A stretch of DNA of 64,000 nt from Bog-532 sp963824545 (GCA_963824545.1 CAWGPP010000033.1:248001-312000); one strand, 5' to 3'. Shown: positions 33,483 to 43,843, numbered from the stretch's first letter. The notes: generated by a model not told the origin, from the letters alone. Translations and numbers: made by a program.

Positions 33483-35398
33483 CCTGACTTTCCTGGATAA
33501 GTTGATCTTCGCCGTGTTTGCACTGGTCAGCATGGGTGTATGGGCTAGGTTGCGTATTACCCATGTCAGCGCTTGGGAGCGTAGCGGTCGAGCCCGAAGA
33601 TCTTGATGAGCTTGTCCTGGGCGGGGGTGGTGTCGGTGAGCATGCGGTGGGCTCTGGGCCGGCCCCGGTCGCCGGGGTAGAGCAGGACGGTCTCGCCGAT
33701 GCCGGCGAGCTCGGCGAGCAGGGCGCGGACGGATAGGTGCAGTCCGGCCTGGGCGGCGCGGCGGCGCATGAGGTGCGCGAGCTGGAGGGCGAGGACGCAG
33801 GTGAAGACGTGGATGACGATGTTGTGCTCGGTCCAGTGGAACATCGGGCTGAAGGAGGCGACGCGGGGGTCTTTCATCTGCCGGAAGGAGGCTTCGGCCT
33901 CGGATTGGGACCGGTAGGCGGCGATGACCTCGGCGGCGGGCCAGTCGTCGTGGTCGGTGATCAGGACGTGCTTGCCGAAGATCTCTTCTTCCAGGGCGGC
34001 GCGGGCGGCGGGGTTGATGTGCCAGGTGAGCCGGTGGTCTTTGGGGATGTCTCCGGCCAGCTGCCAGGTGATGACGCGGCGGGCCCAGGTGTCGTGCAGG
34101 ATCTTGCCGATCTCGGCTTCGACCTTGTGGCGTGGCCGGCGGGTCTTGCCGCGGGCCAGGGTGGCGGCCAGCTCGTCCAGCTTGCGGCCTGCTTTGGCCA
34201 AGGTGGTGCCGGTGAACCCGCGGGCCTGCTTTTCGTGCAGCTCGGGTGAGTGGGTCAGGATCGCCCGGCGCTCGGCGCCATAGACCTCGCGGCGGGTGTC
34301 GTGGGCGGTCAGCCCTCCGAAGCGGTCTTCATCGACGACGGCACGGGCGCTGGCGGGCAGCCCGGTCAGGCCGGCGCAGTCGGAGGCGGGCACCGACCCG
34401 ACGTAGCGCAGGTCCGTCCCGGCCAGGTGGGCGAAGTTGGCAGCGGAGTTCTGCCCGGCGTCGAACACCACCGTCATCTCGGCGGGCTCCTGCCCGCTGG
34501 CGGCGCAGATCGCGGCGTGCCGGGCGGCCAGGACGTCGATCATGGCGGGGAACTGGGTGACGTCGGGCTTGTCGCCGGGGTAGGCGTGCCAGGTCAGCGG
34601 GATGCCGCCGTCACGGGTGACGACCAGGCCCAGGCCGGCCAGGCGCAGGTCGGTGCGCTTCTGCTTGGCCTTCCCGCGCTGGGCGATCGGGGCGCGCCGG
34701 TTGCCGGTATCGAGGAAGGTGGCGAAGTTGGTCATGTCCAGGGCGACCGAGGAGCAGTCCACGCCGGCCGCGTCGATGATGGCCAGCGCGATCCGGCGGC
34801 TGATTTCACCCAGTTCCTCCAGGCCGACGGCGTGCATCGCGTCCCAGAACCGGCGGTGATCCAGCGCCGGGGCGCCGATCCCGGTGAACCGGCCGGCCGC
34901 CGTGCCCGCCCACCAGTCGGCGAAGGCCAGCTTGGAACACGGCGCGACCAGGCGGCCCAGGGCGGCCAGCGCCAGGTAGGCGCCTGTGCTGGCACCGGCG
35001 TCGGACCGCCGGGGCCCGGTCACCTGATCGATGATGCCGGCCACGCCCAGGTCCTCCAGCATGCCCCAGGCGGCGGCGACTGCGCCGAAGTCCTTGTGCT
35101 GGGTACGGGCGGGCAGGCCCAGCCCCCCGCCGCGCATCGCGGCGGCCAGCTCCTCGGCGGTACCCAGGTATTCCTGCGAGACGATCCTCGGCTGGCCGTT
35201 CACCCGGGCGGACTCGACCAGGTAGTAGTAGGTCGCGTTGCCGCGCTTCTTGCCGACGATCGATGCCATATGTGGGTAATACATCATTTCGTACGACGAT
35301 GCCAGCACCGACACGGAGTTTGCGCAGGCAGACAAGCTGACGGCGGGGCCTGTGACCCGCCTCAGATCTCCAAGATCAACTTATCCAGGAAAGTCAGG
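33483..35398. mobile_element. IS1634-family insertion sequence
   Basis: A 1916-bp element bounded by CTAG and by perfect 27-bp inverted repeats (start CCTGACTTTCCTGGATAAGT; mirrored at 35372-35398). It encodes one transposase on the minus strand. It lies tandemly between a MITE-like element and an IS1182-type element. Confidence 0.9.
33566..35269 (-). CDS. IS1634-family DDE transposase
   Basis: A 567-residue transposase with the family opening MASIVGKKRGNATYYYLVE and YLGTAEELAAAM. The catalytic core includes VALDMTNFATF, then MTVVFDAGQNSAANF, and the late YRSQSEAEASFRQMKDP segment with the catalytic Glu. Full length and intact, so the element may be mobile. ATG 35269 is chosen at the family start; an upstream in-frame ATG at 35335 is unlikely. 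Confidence 0.92.
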   Translation of the reverse strand: MASIVGKKRGNATYYYLVESARVNGQPRIVSQEYLGTAEELAAAMRGGGLGLPARTQHKDFGAVAAAWGMLEDLGVAGIIDQVTGPRRSDAGASTGAYLALAALGRLVAPCSKLAFADWWAGTAAGRFTGIGAPALDHRRFWDAMHAVGLEELGEISRRIALAIIDAAGVDCSSVALDMTNFATFLDTGNRRAPIAQRGKAKQKRTDLRLAGLGLVVTRDGGIPLTWHAYPGDKPDVTQFPAMIDVLAARHAAICAASGQEPAEMTVVFDAGQNSAANFAHLAGTDLRYVGSVPASDCAGLTGLPASARAVVDEDRFGGLTAHDTRREVYGAERRAILTHSPELHEKQARGFTGTTLAKAGRKLDELAATLARGKTRRPRHKVEAEIGKILHDTWARRVITWQLAGDIPKDHRLTWHINPAARAALEEEIFGKHVLITDHDDWPAAEVIAAYRSQSEAEASFRQMKDPRVASFSPMFHWTEHNIVIHVFTCVLALQLAHLMRRRAAQAGLHLSVRALLAELAGIGETVLLYPGDRGRPRAHRMLTDTTPAQDKLIKIFGLDRYAPKR

Positions 35399-35402
35399 CT
35401 AG

Positions 35403-37288
35403 GAGCCTGCTGAAAAGATCGCAGTCTAACGGGTATTTATCGGTTGGGTGTTCGAGTGAGATGATCGTCCCATGCAGGGTTTCGAGGGGACGGACCGGAA
35501 GCTGACCGACGCCGCGGCGGTGGCCGGGCGCCTGATCCCGGCGGGCAGCATGTTCGCGTTCCTGGCTGCGCACCGGGCCGAGGTGTTCCGCGACGCGGAC
35601 TACGCGGACCTGTTCGCCCCGCCGGGGCTGGGCCGGCCGTCGATCCCGGCCACGCAGATGGCCGCGGTGCTGACCCTGCAGGCGCTGCACGATTACTCCG
35701 ACCGGGAGACCGCCGAGGCGGTCCGGTTCGACGTGCGGTGGAAGGCCGCCATCGGCGCGGCGCTGGATGATGCCGGGTTCGACCCCTCGACCCTGGTGTA
35801 CTGGCGGAACCGGATCGCGAGGCCGGAGCGGCCGCACCGGGTCAGCGAGGCGGTCAGGACGGTGATCGCCGGGACCGGGGTGCTGAAGGGCCGGCGGCGC
35901 CGGGCGGTGGACTCCACGATCCTGGCTGACGCGGTGGCCGCCCAGGACACGGTCACCCAGCTGGTCTCGGCCATCCGCCGGGTGGCCCGGGAGGCGCCCG
36001 GCGCGGCGGAGCAGGTCGCGGCGGTGCGCACCGGGCACGACTACTCGCGGCCGGGCAAGCCGAAGATCGACTGGGACGACCCGGCCGCGAAGGACACGCT
36101 GGTGTCAGCGCTGGTGAACGACGCGAACGCGGTCGTGGCCGCGTTCAAGGACGCCGACCTGGACGAGACGGCCGCCTCGGCGCTGGCGCTGCTGGCCCTG
36201 GTCGCCGGGCAGGACGTGGAGCCCGCCGCGGGCAGTGACGGGACCGACGGGCGGTGGCGGATCGCGCAGAAGGTGGCCGCGGACCGGGTGGTCTCGACGG
36301 TGGATCCCGGTGCGCGGCACACCCGCAAGTCGCCCGAGGCCCGCCGGGACGGGTACCGCGCCCATGTCGCCGCGGACCCCGAGACCGGGATCATCACGGA
36401 TGAGAAGCTGACCGGGGCCGCCGGCGAGGAGAACTCCGGCCCCGCGGTCGCGGAGGAGTTCGTGGCCGCCGAGGCCGGCCGGGGCGACCGCGCCCCGGCG
36501 CAGCCGCAAGCCGGCGGCCCGGGCGCCGCCGGCCACGGCAGCGATGACGGCGGCCGGGACGAGCCGCTGGCCTGGTACGGCGATTCCGCCTACGGCACCG
36601 GGGATCTGCGCGGCGCGGTCGCTGATGCCGGGAACCAGGCGGTGATCAAGCCCAAGCCGCTGCGGCCCCCGGTCGAGGGCGGGCTCACCGTGGACGACTT
36701 CACCGCCGGCGAGCAGGCCGGCACGGTGACCTGCCCGGCCGGGCACGCCGTCAAACTCAGCCGGACCCGCATCGCCACCTTCGGCGCCTTGTGCCGCCAC
36801 TGCCCGCTCCGCCCCCGGTGCACCACCTGCAAGACCGGCCGCAAGCTCGTCCTGCACCCCGCGACGACCTGCTGCGCGCCGCCCGCGCCGACTGGGCCGT
36901 CACCGGGCTGCGCAAGGACTACACCGCCTGGCGGCCCAACGTGGAACGCGCCATCGCCCAGGTCGCCACCTGGCGGGGCCGCCGCCTCAAGCTCCGCTAC
37001 CGCGGCACCACCAGGAACCACGCCTGGCTCAAGCGCCGCACCGCCGCGCTGAACCTGCGCAACCTGGCCGGCAAGGGCCTGACCCGCCGCGGCGGCGCCT
37101 GGGTCCTGGCCACCTGGCCAGTACCCAGGACGGGGGCGCCGCAGGCCATCAGCCCGCCATGACAGCCAGCCGCGCGCGGCCATGCCCGGCAACGCCGCCG
37201 CCCGGAACCCCGGACGACACCATCAACCCAGATCCCCGAACATCAAGCCGAAAATATGCCCTAACCTGCTAGCTTTTTCAGCAGGCTC
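35403..37288. mobile_element. IS1182-family insertion sequence
   Basis: An 1886-bp element with inverted ends GAGCCTGCTGAAAA (35403-35416) and TTTTCAGCAGGCTC (37275-37288), flanked on both sides by CTAG. The transposase gene is on the plus strand and frameshifted. Confidence 0.88.
35472..37162 (+). pseudogene. IS1182-family transposase, frameshifted near the 3' end
   Basis: The first frame (35472 to about 36860) covers most of a transposase: DUF772-like N-terminus (SIPATQMAAVLTLQALHDYS), then WRNRIARPERP, DSTILADAVAAQDT and the DDE segment LAWYGDSAYGTGDLRGA, with a CxxC cluster (CRHCPLRPRCTTC). After LVLHP the homologous continuation (RDDLLRAARADWAVTGLRKD, HAWLKRRTAALNLRNLA) lies in the -1 frame. 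One base has been lost, or -1 frameshifting is required; the junction CACCCCGCG is not a classic slippery site. Confidence 0.8.
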
Positions 37289-37292
37289 CTAG

Positions 37293-38977
37293 CCGTGCAG
37301 GGCCTGGTCAACGTGCGGTTCCCGTCCGGGCGGCTGAGCTCGCGAGCCGGCCGGGTGCTGGAGGTCGCGCTGATCGCCGGCATCGTGCTCGTGCTGGTCG
37401 CGGGTGTGCTGGGCGACTACAAGCTCAGGCTGGTCCGGCCGGACTCGACGGTAGAACAGGTGGGGAACCCGCTCACGGGCGGGACGGCACTGGGCCGTTA
37501 CGCCGCCGACCTGTCCGTGGTCGTGCCGGTCGTGGTGCTGCTCGGCCTGATCGCCGGGCTCGGCGTGCTGCGGCGCGCCTGGAAGGCAACCGGTATCGAG
37601 CGCTACCAGCTGCGCTGGCGCGCCTTCGGCGTCGTGCTGTCGCTGGCCCTCTTCCCGCTCGCGGTCAACCAGGTCCTGCCAACCGTCGTCGACGTGCTCG
37701 ACGGCCTGTTCTTCGTGACGACGCTGGCCATCCCCGTCGTCCGCTACCGGCTGTGGGCCATCGACACGGTGATCCGACGGTCAGCGGCGTACGCGCTGGT
37801 GACGATCGCAGTGGTGGGCGGGTTCGCGGCGATCGCCGCGGCCGGAACTGCGGTAGCGAGCGAGCGGGTCGGGTTCATTGTGGCCGCGGCCATCGCCGCT
37901 GTGACATTCGCGCCCGCGCGGAGCTACAGCCAGCGGCTGGTCAACCACTTCTTCTACGGGCAGCGAAGCGAGCCGTACCGGGCACTCAGCGATCTGGGCC
38001 GGCGGCTCTCGGCGGTCGCGGCGCCGGGCGAGGTGCTGCCCGCCGTGGTCGCCGCGGTCGCTGAGTCGCTGCGGCTGCCGTACGTGGCGATCGAGCGGCC
38101 AGGCGACGGCTCGGTCCTGGCGGCCAGCGGCGAGCCAGCCGCAGCCGGGGACGCGCGGGCCGGGCGATGGCCGCTGAGCTACCAGGGCCTGACCGTCAGC
38201 ACGCTGGTCGCGTGGTCGCGGCGCGGGGAGGAGACGTTCGACCCGCGCGACCGCGCGGTGCTCGCCGACATCGCCCGGCAGGCGGGTGCGGCCGTGCACG
38301 CAGAGGCACTCACCGCTGATCTGCTCGACTCGCGGCAGCGGCTGGTCAGTGCGCGGGAGGAAGAACGCCGTCGGCTGCGCCGCGATCTGCACGACGGGCT
38401 CGGTCCGCTCCTGACCGGCATCGGGCTGAACCTCGACGCTGCGCGGGCCCGCGCCGGTCATGCCGACGGCGCCGGTGCCCGAAGCGATCTCGGCCCGCTG
38501 CTCGGCCGGGCCAAGGACGCCACCACGCAGGCCATCGCGGATCTGCGCGGCATCGTCTATGGCCTGCGGCCGTCGTCGCTGGATGATCTCGGCCTGGCCG
38601 GCGCGATCGCCGCGCATATCCAGCGCCTGACCGGGGGCACAGCGGTGCAGGTCACCCTCGAGGCTGATCCGCCGCCCGACCTCCCGGCCGCGGTCGAGGT
38701 GGCCACGTACCGGATAGCAGTCGAGGCGATCAGCAACGTGGTCCGCCGCTCCGGCGCGCGGACGTGCCGGGTGCGGCTGGGCACCGACAGCGGCGGGCAG
38801 CTGGTTGTCGAGGTCTACGACGACGGTGCGGGTGCCGGGCCGTGGACGGCCGGGGTCGGCATGCTGGCGATGCGGGAGCGGGCGGCCGAAGTGGGCGCGA
38901 CCCTGACCGCTGGCCCGACCGCGCACGGCGGCGCGGTGCGCGCGTGCTTCCCGCTGCCGATCAGGGCGGCGTCGTGA
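37293..38977 (+). pseudogene. Sensor histidine kinase, 3' part
   Basis: The remainder of the interrupted kinase. It contains more membrane helices (VLEVALIAGIVLVLVAGVLG, VVVPVVVLLGLIAGLGVL, YALVTIAVVGGFAAIAAAG) and a GAF-like region. The HisKA_3 phosphoacceptor is EERRRLRRDLHDGLGPLL, and the HATPase domain is VATYRIAVEAISNVVRRSG with VYDDGAG and GVGMLAMRERA. It overlaps the response regulator by GTGA. Without its N-terminal sensor the kinase is presumably lost unless GTG 37295 is used. Confidence 0.85.
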
Positions 38978-39653
38978 CTGGCGATGGGCCGACCACGGTC
39001 CTGCTCGTCGATGATCACCCGCTGGTGCGCCAGGGGCTGCAGGCGGTGCTCAGCGTAGTGGACGACATCACCGTCACGGGCGAGGCAAGCGACGGCCGGG
39101 CGGCGGTCGAGCTCGCCGCGGAACTGGAGCCGGACGTCGTCATCATGGACCTGCAACTACCGGGGCTGCACGGCATCAATGCGACCCGGGAGATCGTGGC
39201 TGCCCGGCCGGGCACGGCTGTACTCGTGCTGACCATGTTCGAGGACGACGACATGGTGTTCTCAGCGGTCTCCGCCGGAGCCGTCGGCTACCTGCTCAAG
39301 GGCGCGGCCGGGGCCGACATCGTGACGGCGATCCGCGCCGCCGGCGTCGGCCAGGCCGTGTTCGGTGCAGCCCTAGCGCAGCGGCTGCGCACCTGGTTCA
39401 CCCGCGGCCCGCAAACGCCCGCAGAGCCGTTCCCGCAGCTCACCGCGCGCGAGCGGGAGATCCTCGACGGGTCGCGGCAGGCCTGACGAACGCGCAGATA
39501 GGGCAGCAGGTGTTCCTGTCGGCCAAGACAGTGGCCAACAACGTGTCCAACATCCTCGCCAAGCTCCAGCTAGCCGAGCGCGGCCAGGCCATCGTCGCCG
39601 CTCGCGACGCCGGACTCGGCCGGCGACCCGATGGGGTACCAGAAAGGTCGTGA
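38974..39653 (+). pseudogene. NarL/LuxR-family response regulator, frameshifted
   Basis: An intact receiver domain (TTVLLVDDHPLVRQGLQAVL; phosphoacceptor Asp in VVIMDLQLPGLHG; TMFEDDDMV; YLLKGAAG) is followed by the start of a LuxR HTH (LTAREREILD). A one-base loss near 39467 then gives a stop at 39484. The rest of the HTH (VAAGLTNAQIGQQVFLSAKT, VANNVSNILAKLQLAERGQA) continues in another frame to 39653. Translationally coupled to the kinase (GTGA). The DNA-binding half is lost, so the pair is inactive. Confidence 0.85.
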
Positions 39654-40070
39654 CGCCCGCGTCAGTCCGACGGCCACGGGCGGCAGGCTCTGCCAGGCCC
39701 TCACGCTCAGCGGCGCGGCAGCGATCGGCTTCGGCGATCCCGGCCTCGCGACGGCCAAAGCCGCGGAAAGCCGCCGGCTGGCGCTGCAGCTCAGGGACGC
39801 GGGTGCCTTGGTGGAGGCCTCGAGGGCGCAAGCGCTGGCTGCGCACTCCCGCGGCGATCTGCGCAGCAGATCGCATCTACGGCACCAGGATCGCCGCTTC
39901 ATCGCCGACTGCCGCCCTGCGCCGTGCTGGCATCTCGCCCGGCCTGACCCTGATCCCGCGCGGCCGGGCCAGACGGAGCAACCGGCCAGGAACGTTTCAG
40001 GAACATCCGCATGGCATCTTGGGGCCAGACCGGCAACGTTTCGTTCCGGAAAACCGCAGGAGGAACCGTC
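39654..40070. other. Non-coding stretch with possible relics
   Basis: About 420 bases without a supported gene. One plus frame contains ALTLSGAAAIGFGDPGLATA and RRLALQLRDAGALVEASRAQ, which look like helical protein sequence, but I cannot name a family and the frame lacks a start signal. Confidence 0.3.
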
Positions 40071-40220
40071 ATGGCCACCAATCTGAAATCCATCCTGGAC
40101 GACACCGCGTCCGCGATAGCGGCCGACCCGGGCCTGGCCGCGGCCCGTTTGAACGCGTGCCGGGAACTGGTGGGCGTCACCGAGGTGGACGTCCGGCTGG
40201 GCAACCAGGCACATCTTGAG
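40071..40220 (+). pseudogene. OsmC-family protein, N-terminal remnant
   Basis: Strong ribosome binding site (AGGAGG, 7 bases) before ATG 40071. The first 45 residues (LKSILDDTASAIAADPGLAA, VTEVDVRLGNQ) match the N-terminus of OsmC-type peroxide-defence proteins. The catalytic Cys region and rest of the domain are missing; the frame continues into unrelated Arg-rich noise. Confidence 0.6.
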
Positions 40221-40349
40221 CAGGCCGCCGCATCGGGTGACGCGCCGCCCGGCTCCGGCGGCCAGCTTCCTCCACATTCTGCTCGCCGTCGACGACGATA
40301 CGGTACTCGCTGATTGCTCCTGATATTCCGCCAAAGATAGCTTCAATTG

Positions 40350-40505
40350 AGTTCGGACACGCGGCCAGTCACAGCCGCTGCGGCGAGACACCGTTCCGGA
40401 TCGGCTTGTGGGTCGGTTCCGGCGTCACGCCGAACACCTTCGAGGAGACCGAATGGCAGATCACCAAGAACAGGGGCTACGAGCCCGCTCAGGCCGCCGA
40501 CCTTA
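40350..40505 (+). pseudogene. Unassigned gene fragment
   Basis: An open segment reads SHSRCGETPFRIGLWVGSG, VTPNTFEETEWQITKNRGYE and PAQAADLIGS before running into antisense of the ABC gene. Composition is protein-like. The FRIGLWVG..TPN motif reminds me of helicases of the DrmA/DISARM type, but this is from memory and only 45 residues remain. Confidence 0.35.
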
Positions 40506-40510
40506 TCGGG

Positions 40511-41314
40511 TCAGAGCACCCTGGACAGGAACGAGCGTGTCCGCTCGTGCTGGGGGTCGCCGAGCACGTCGCGCGGCCGACCGGCCTCGACCACAACGCC
40601 CCCGTCCATAAAGACCAGGGCGTCACCCACTTCGCGCGCGAATCCCATCTCATGAGTCACCACGACCATCGTCATGCCGCTGGTGGCGAGATCATGCATG
40701 ACGCCGAGCACCTCCCCGACAAGCTCGGGGTCCAGCGCGCTCGTTGGCTCGTCGAAGAGCATGAGTTTCGGCTGCATGGCGAGTGCGCGGGCGATGGCAA
40801 CCCGCTGCTGCTGGCCACCGGACAACTGCTTGGGGTAGGCGCCCGCTTTGTCCTTCAGGCCTGCCCGGTCGAGTAGCTGTATGGCGAGATCAGCGGCCTG
40901 AGCCTTCGGCATGCCCTTTACCCGGATCGGCGCTTCGGTCACGTTCTCCAGCGCGGTCATGTGCGGGAACAGATTGAACTGCTGGAAGACCATGCCGATC
41001 TCGGCCCGCTTGGCGCATATCTCCCGCTCACGCAACTCGTAGAGCTTGTCGCCTTGCTGCCGGTAGCCGACCAGTTCGCCATCGACCCACAGACGCCCGG
41101 CATTGATTTTCTCCAGATGGTTGATGCAGCGCAGGAGGGTCGACTTGCCCGAGCCGGACGGGCCGATGACGCACACGACCTCCTGGCGCGCCACCTCAAG
41201 GTCGATGCCGGACAGCACCTCGAGCCGGCCGAAACTCTTGCGCAGGCCCTCGGCAAGCACCATGGGCGTGCCGCCCGAGCCCCGGATCAGCGGCGTCCCT
41301 GCGGCGGCGCTCAC
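40511..41314 (-). CDS. Polar amino acid ABC transporter ATPase
   Basis: A 267-residue ABC ATPase of the GlnQ/HisP group. Walker A is GPSGSGKST, the Q-loop is MVFQQFNLFPHMTALENV, the signature LSGGQQQRVAIARAL, Walker B LMLFDEPTSALDPE, and the switch His VVVTHEMGFAREV. It starts with GTG overlapping the permease stop by GTGA. It energises uptake of a polar amino acid together with the adjacent permease and binding protein. Confidence 0.95.
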   Translation of the reverse strand: MSAAAGTPLIRGSGGTPMVLAEGLRKSFGRLEVLSGIDLEVARQEVVCVIGPSGSGKSTLLRCINHLEKINAGRLWVDGELVGYRQQGDKLYELREREICAKRAEIGMVFQQFNLFPHMTALENVTEAPIRVKGMPKAQAADLAIQLLDRAGLKDKAGAYPKQLSGGQQQRVAIARALAMQPKLMLFDEPTSALDPELVGEVLGVMHDLATSGMTMVVVTHEMGFAREVGDALVFMDGGVVVEAGRPRDVLGDPQHERTRSFLSRVL

Positions 41315-42279
41315 GATTCGTCCTGGCGCTGCGAAGGGAGGGCAGGCAGGGGCGCGTGGATCGTGAGCAGCATGCGCCGGATCCGCTGCAATGGCGTGGG
41401 AGGAAGCTCGCGCGCGGCACCACGGGCATAGCGGCGCTCGATGTAGTACTGGCCGGCCGTCAGCACCGACGTGACGATGAGGTACCAGATGCTGGCCGTG
41501 ATCAGCAGTGGGATCGTCTTGAAGTTCACCGAGTAGATCAACTGGGCCGCGTACAGGAGTTCGGTGACCGTGATCACACTCGCCAGGGACGATGTCTTGA
41601 GCATCGAGATGGTCTCGTTCCCAGTCGGGGGAATGATCACACGCATCGCCTGGGGCAGGACAATCCGGCGCATCGTCAGGCCCCTGCTCATGCCCAGCGC
41701 CTGCGCGGCCTCGACCTGGCCGTGCTCGACGGACAGGATCCCGGCCCGCACGATCTCTGACATGTAGGCGCCCTCATTGAGCCCAAGCCCAAGTATCGCC
41801 GCGGCGAGCGGGGTGATCAGGCTGTTGGCGTCAGCGTGCAGGAACGAAGGGCCGAATGGCACGCCGAGAGAGATCTGCGGGTAGAGGAAAGCGAGATTGA
41901 ACCAGAACAGCAACTGGACCAGGACCGGCGTGCCGCGGAAGAACCAGATGTACACCCAGCTCGACCCGGACAGCAGCGGGTTCGCTGACAGCCGCATCAC
42001 CGCGAGGATCACACCAAGCACGATCCCGATCGTCATGGCGACCACGGTGAGCAGGATGGTGATCGCCAGGCCCTCCAGCACCCGCCTGGACAAGAAATAG
42101 TTCCCGATAACGTTCCATTCGAAACGCGGGTTCGTCAGCAGGGTGTGCACGAACATCGCGACGAGTACGAGCACGACGGCCGCGGCCACCCACCGCCACC
42201 GGTGGCGGACCGGGACGGCCTTGATGTCCTCCGGCGGCACAGTCCGTCCGGCCGTATCGGTCGTTCGCGGTGTCGTCAT
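41311..42279 (-). CDS. Polar amino acid ABC transporter permease
   Basis: A 322-residue membrane permease of the HisMQ type. A longer N-terminal tail precedes helix one (WVAAAVVLVLVAMFVHTLLT). The GlnP-like core includes VYIWFFRGTPVLVQLLFWFN and the EAA loop segment EAAQALGMSRGLTMRRIVLP, followed by QAMRVIIPPTGNE. ATG 42279 has GGAGCAC upstream. Single permease gene, so the transporter likely uses a homodimer. Confidence 0.93.
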   Translation of the reverse strand: MTTPRTTDTAGRTVPPEDIKAVPVRHRWRWVAAAVVLVLVAMFVHTLLTNPRFEWNVIGNYFLSRRVLEGLAITILLTVVAMTIGIVLGVILAVMRLSANPLLSGSSWVYIWFFRGTPVLVQLLFWFNLAFLYPQISLGVPFGPSFLHADANSLITPLAAAILGLGLNEGAYMSEIVRAGILSVEHGQVEAAQALGMSRGLTMRRIVLPQAMRVIIPPTGNETISMLKTSSLASVITVTELLYAAQLIYSVNFKTIPLLITASIWYLIVTSVLTAGQYYIERRYARGAARELPPTPLQRIRRMLLTIHAPLPALPSQRQDES

Positions 42280-42330
42280 CCCGTGCTCCGGTTGCGGCTC
42301 ATGGTGCACGGACCGGATGCTCGCGGGCGG

Positions 42331-43242
42331 TCAGCCGACCGCGGCGTTGACGGCCGGGTGGGAGATGGCACCGCTCTGCACGCCCCACTTGTCAAGGATC
42401 TTCATGTACGTGCCGTTTGCCATGAGGTGCTCCAGGGCGGCCAGCACGGGCTTGGCCATCCCGCTGTTCTTCGGGATGGCGATCCCGTAAGGCGCGGTGC
42501 CATACGGCTGGCCCGCCAGCTTGAACGCGCCATTCGACTGCTTCACCTGGTAGGCGGCCACCGGTGAGTCGGCCATGGCCACGTCCGCGCGGCCTGACGA
42601 CAGCGCCAGGTTGACCGCGTTCTGGTCGTTGAAGATCTGGACCGTAACATCCGGCTTGCCCGCCGCCTCGCACTTCTTGGCCTGGGCCTGCGAGTCCGCC
42701 TGCTGGGTGGTGCCCTTCTCCACCGCAACCTTGTGCCCGCACAGCTCAGCCAGCGAGGTGATGTCCGGCCCGCCGCTGGACTTGACGTAGAACGAGGTGC
42801 CAGCCGAGAAGTAGGTGACGAAGTCAACCGTCTGCTCGCGTTCCTTGGTGTCGGTGAACGACGACATGCCAAGGTTGTACTTGCCTGAGACGAGGCCGGG
42901 GATGATGGTGTCGAACGTCGCGTTAACCATGTTGATCTTGAGGCCGAGAACCTGCCCGAGTGCGTTCGCCAGGTCGGCGTCCAAGCCGACCACGGTATGG
43001 CCGTCGGTCCCGATGAACTCGTTCGGGGCATACGTGGCGTCCGCGGCCACAGCAAGCGTCCCTTTCGACTGGACAGCGGCCGGCACCTGGGCGGCGATCG
43101 AACTGACCTTGCCGGATGGGCTCGCCGGTGCTGTCGTGCCGGTACTTGTGCCCGTCCCGCTGCTGCATCCCGCAGCCAGAAGCGCAGCCAACACGAACAC
43201 CATGCCAGTTGCGCACAAGCTGCCAGTTCTGTGAATTCTCAC
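42331..43242 (-). CDS. Amino acid ABC transporter substrate-binding lipoprotein
   Basis: A 303-residue lipoprotein with lipobox (LAALLAAGCSS), then a family 3 solute-binding fold: LAVAADATYAPNEFIGTDGH, VVGLDADLANALGQVLGLKI, MSSFTDTKEREQTVDFVTYF, and a C-terminal lobe with IAIPKNSGMAKPVLAALEHL. GTG 43242 follows GGGAGGCTCCT. It precedes permease and ATPase genes in one operon. Ligand is probably a polar amino acid; which one is unclear. Confidence 0.93.
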   Translation of the reverse strand: MRIHRTGSLCATGMVFVLAALLAAGCSSGTGTSTGTTAPASPSGKVSSIAAQVPAAVQSKGTLAVAADATYAPNEFIGTDGHTVVGLDADLANALGQVLGLKINMVNATFDTIIPGLVSGKYNLGMSSFTDTKEREQTVDFVTYFSAGTSFYVKSSGGPDITSLAELCGHKVAVEKGTTQQADSQAQAKKCEAAGKPDVTVQIFNDQNAVNLALSSGRADVAMADSPVAAYQVKQSNGAFKLAGQPYGTAPYGIAIPKNSGMAKPVLAALEHLMANGTYMKILDKWGVQSGAISHPAVNAAVG

Positions 43243-43843
43243 AGGAGCCTCCCATGCCCCTTGATGTGGACTGCTGAGCGGCCGCCCCGGGCCCGGGACG
43301 GGCTTCCTGGAGTGCCTGCTCGTCTTCTTCCGGCAAGAGGTCTTCCGCACCGTGCCGCCGACCGCGCCGACGGTGATCCCGACCCATTGGACTGAAATTT
43401 CGCTCCAGCCTCCCCAGATGACACAGTCTCGCATAGAGCCCTTGGACCTGTCGTTTGGGCCCGAGATGGCACGAGGGTCCAGTGAGAACCGGAGTCAGGG
43501 GCGGCACCCGAGTACCGGGCGGCATTCGCCTCCGCTCCCACGCCGATCCCGCGGGCAGCTACCTGCGGGGCTGAGGGCTCGCCCGGCCGCCTGCAGCAGG
43601 TCGGGCAAGGTCAGGAAGATCACTGGCTGAGCCGCTCCAGGGCTTCGGCGTATCGCCGCAGCAAGGACCCGCGTCGTATTTCCCGTCTACCGAGAGGAAG
43701 CACGGGCGCTCGATTGCGGAGTGGGAGCAGATCATCGCGTGTGGGACATCGAGACCGGGTACGACCTGATGATCACAGAGGCGCAGGAGGTCACCGACGC
43801 ATTGCTCGCCGTCACGGCCGGCTGATGGCCGCCCGACGCCGTC
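43243..43843. other. Upstream region of the ABC operon, no intact gene
   Basis: About 600 bases without a supported gene. A short frame near 43730-43822 (VWDIETGYDLMITEAQEVTD) ends just before the antitoxin gene and may be a relic. The promoter of the ABC operon should lie here, but I see no clear elements. Confidence 0.4.
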
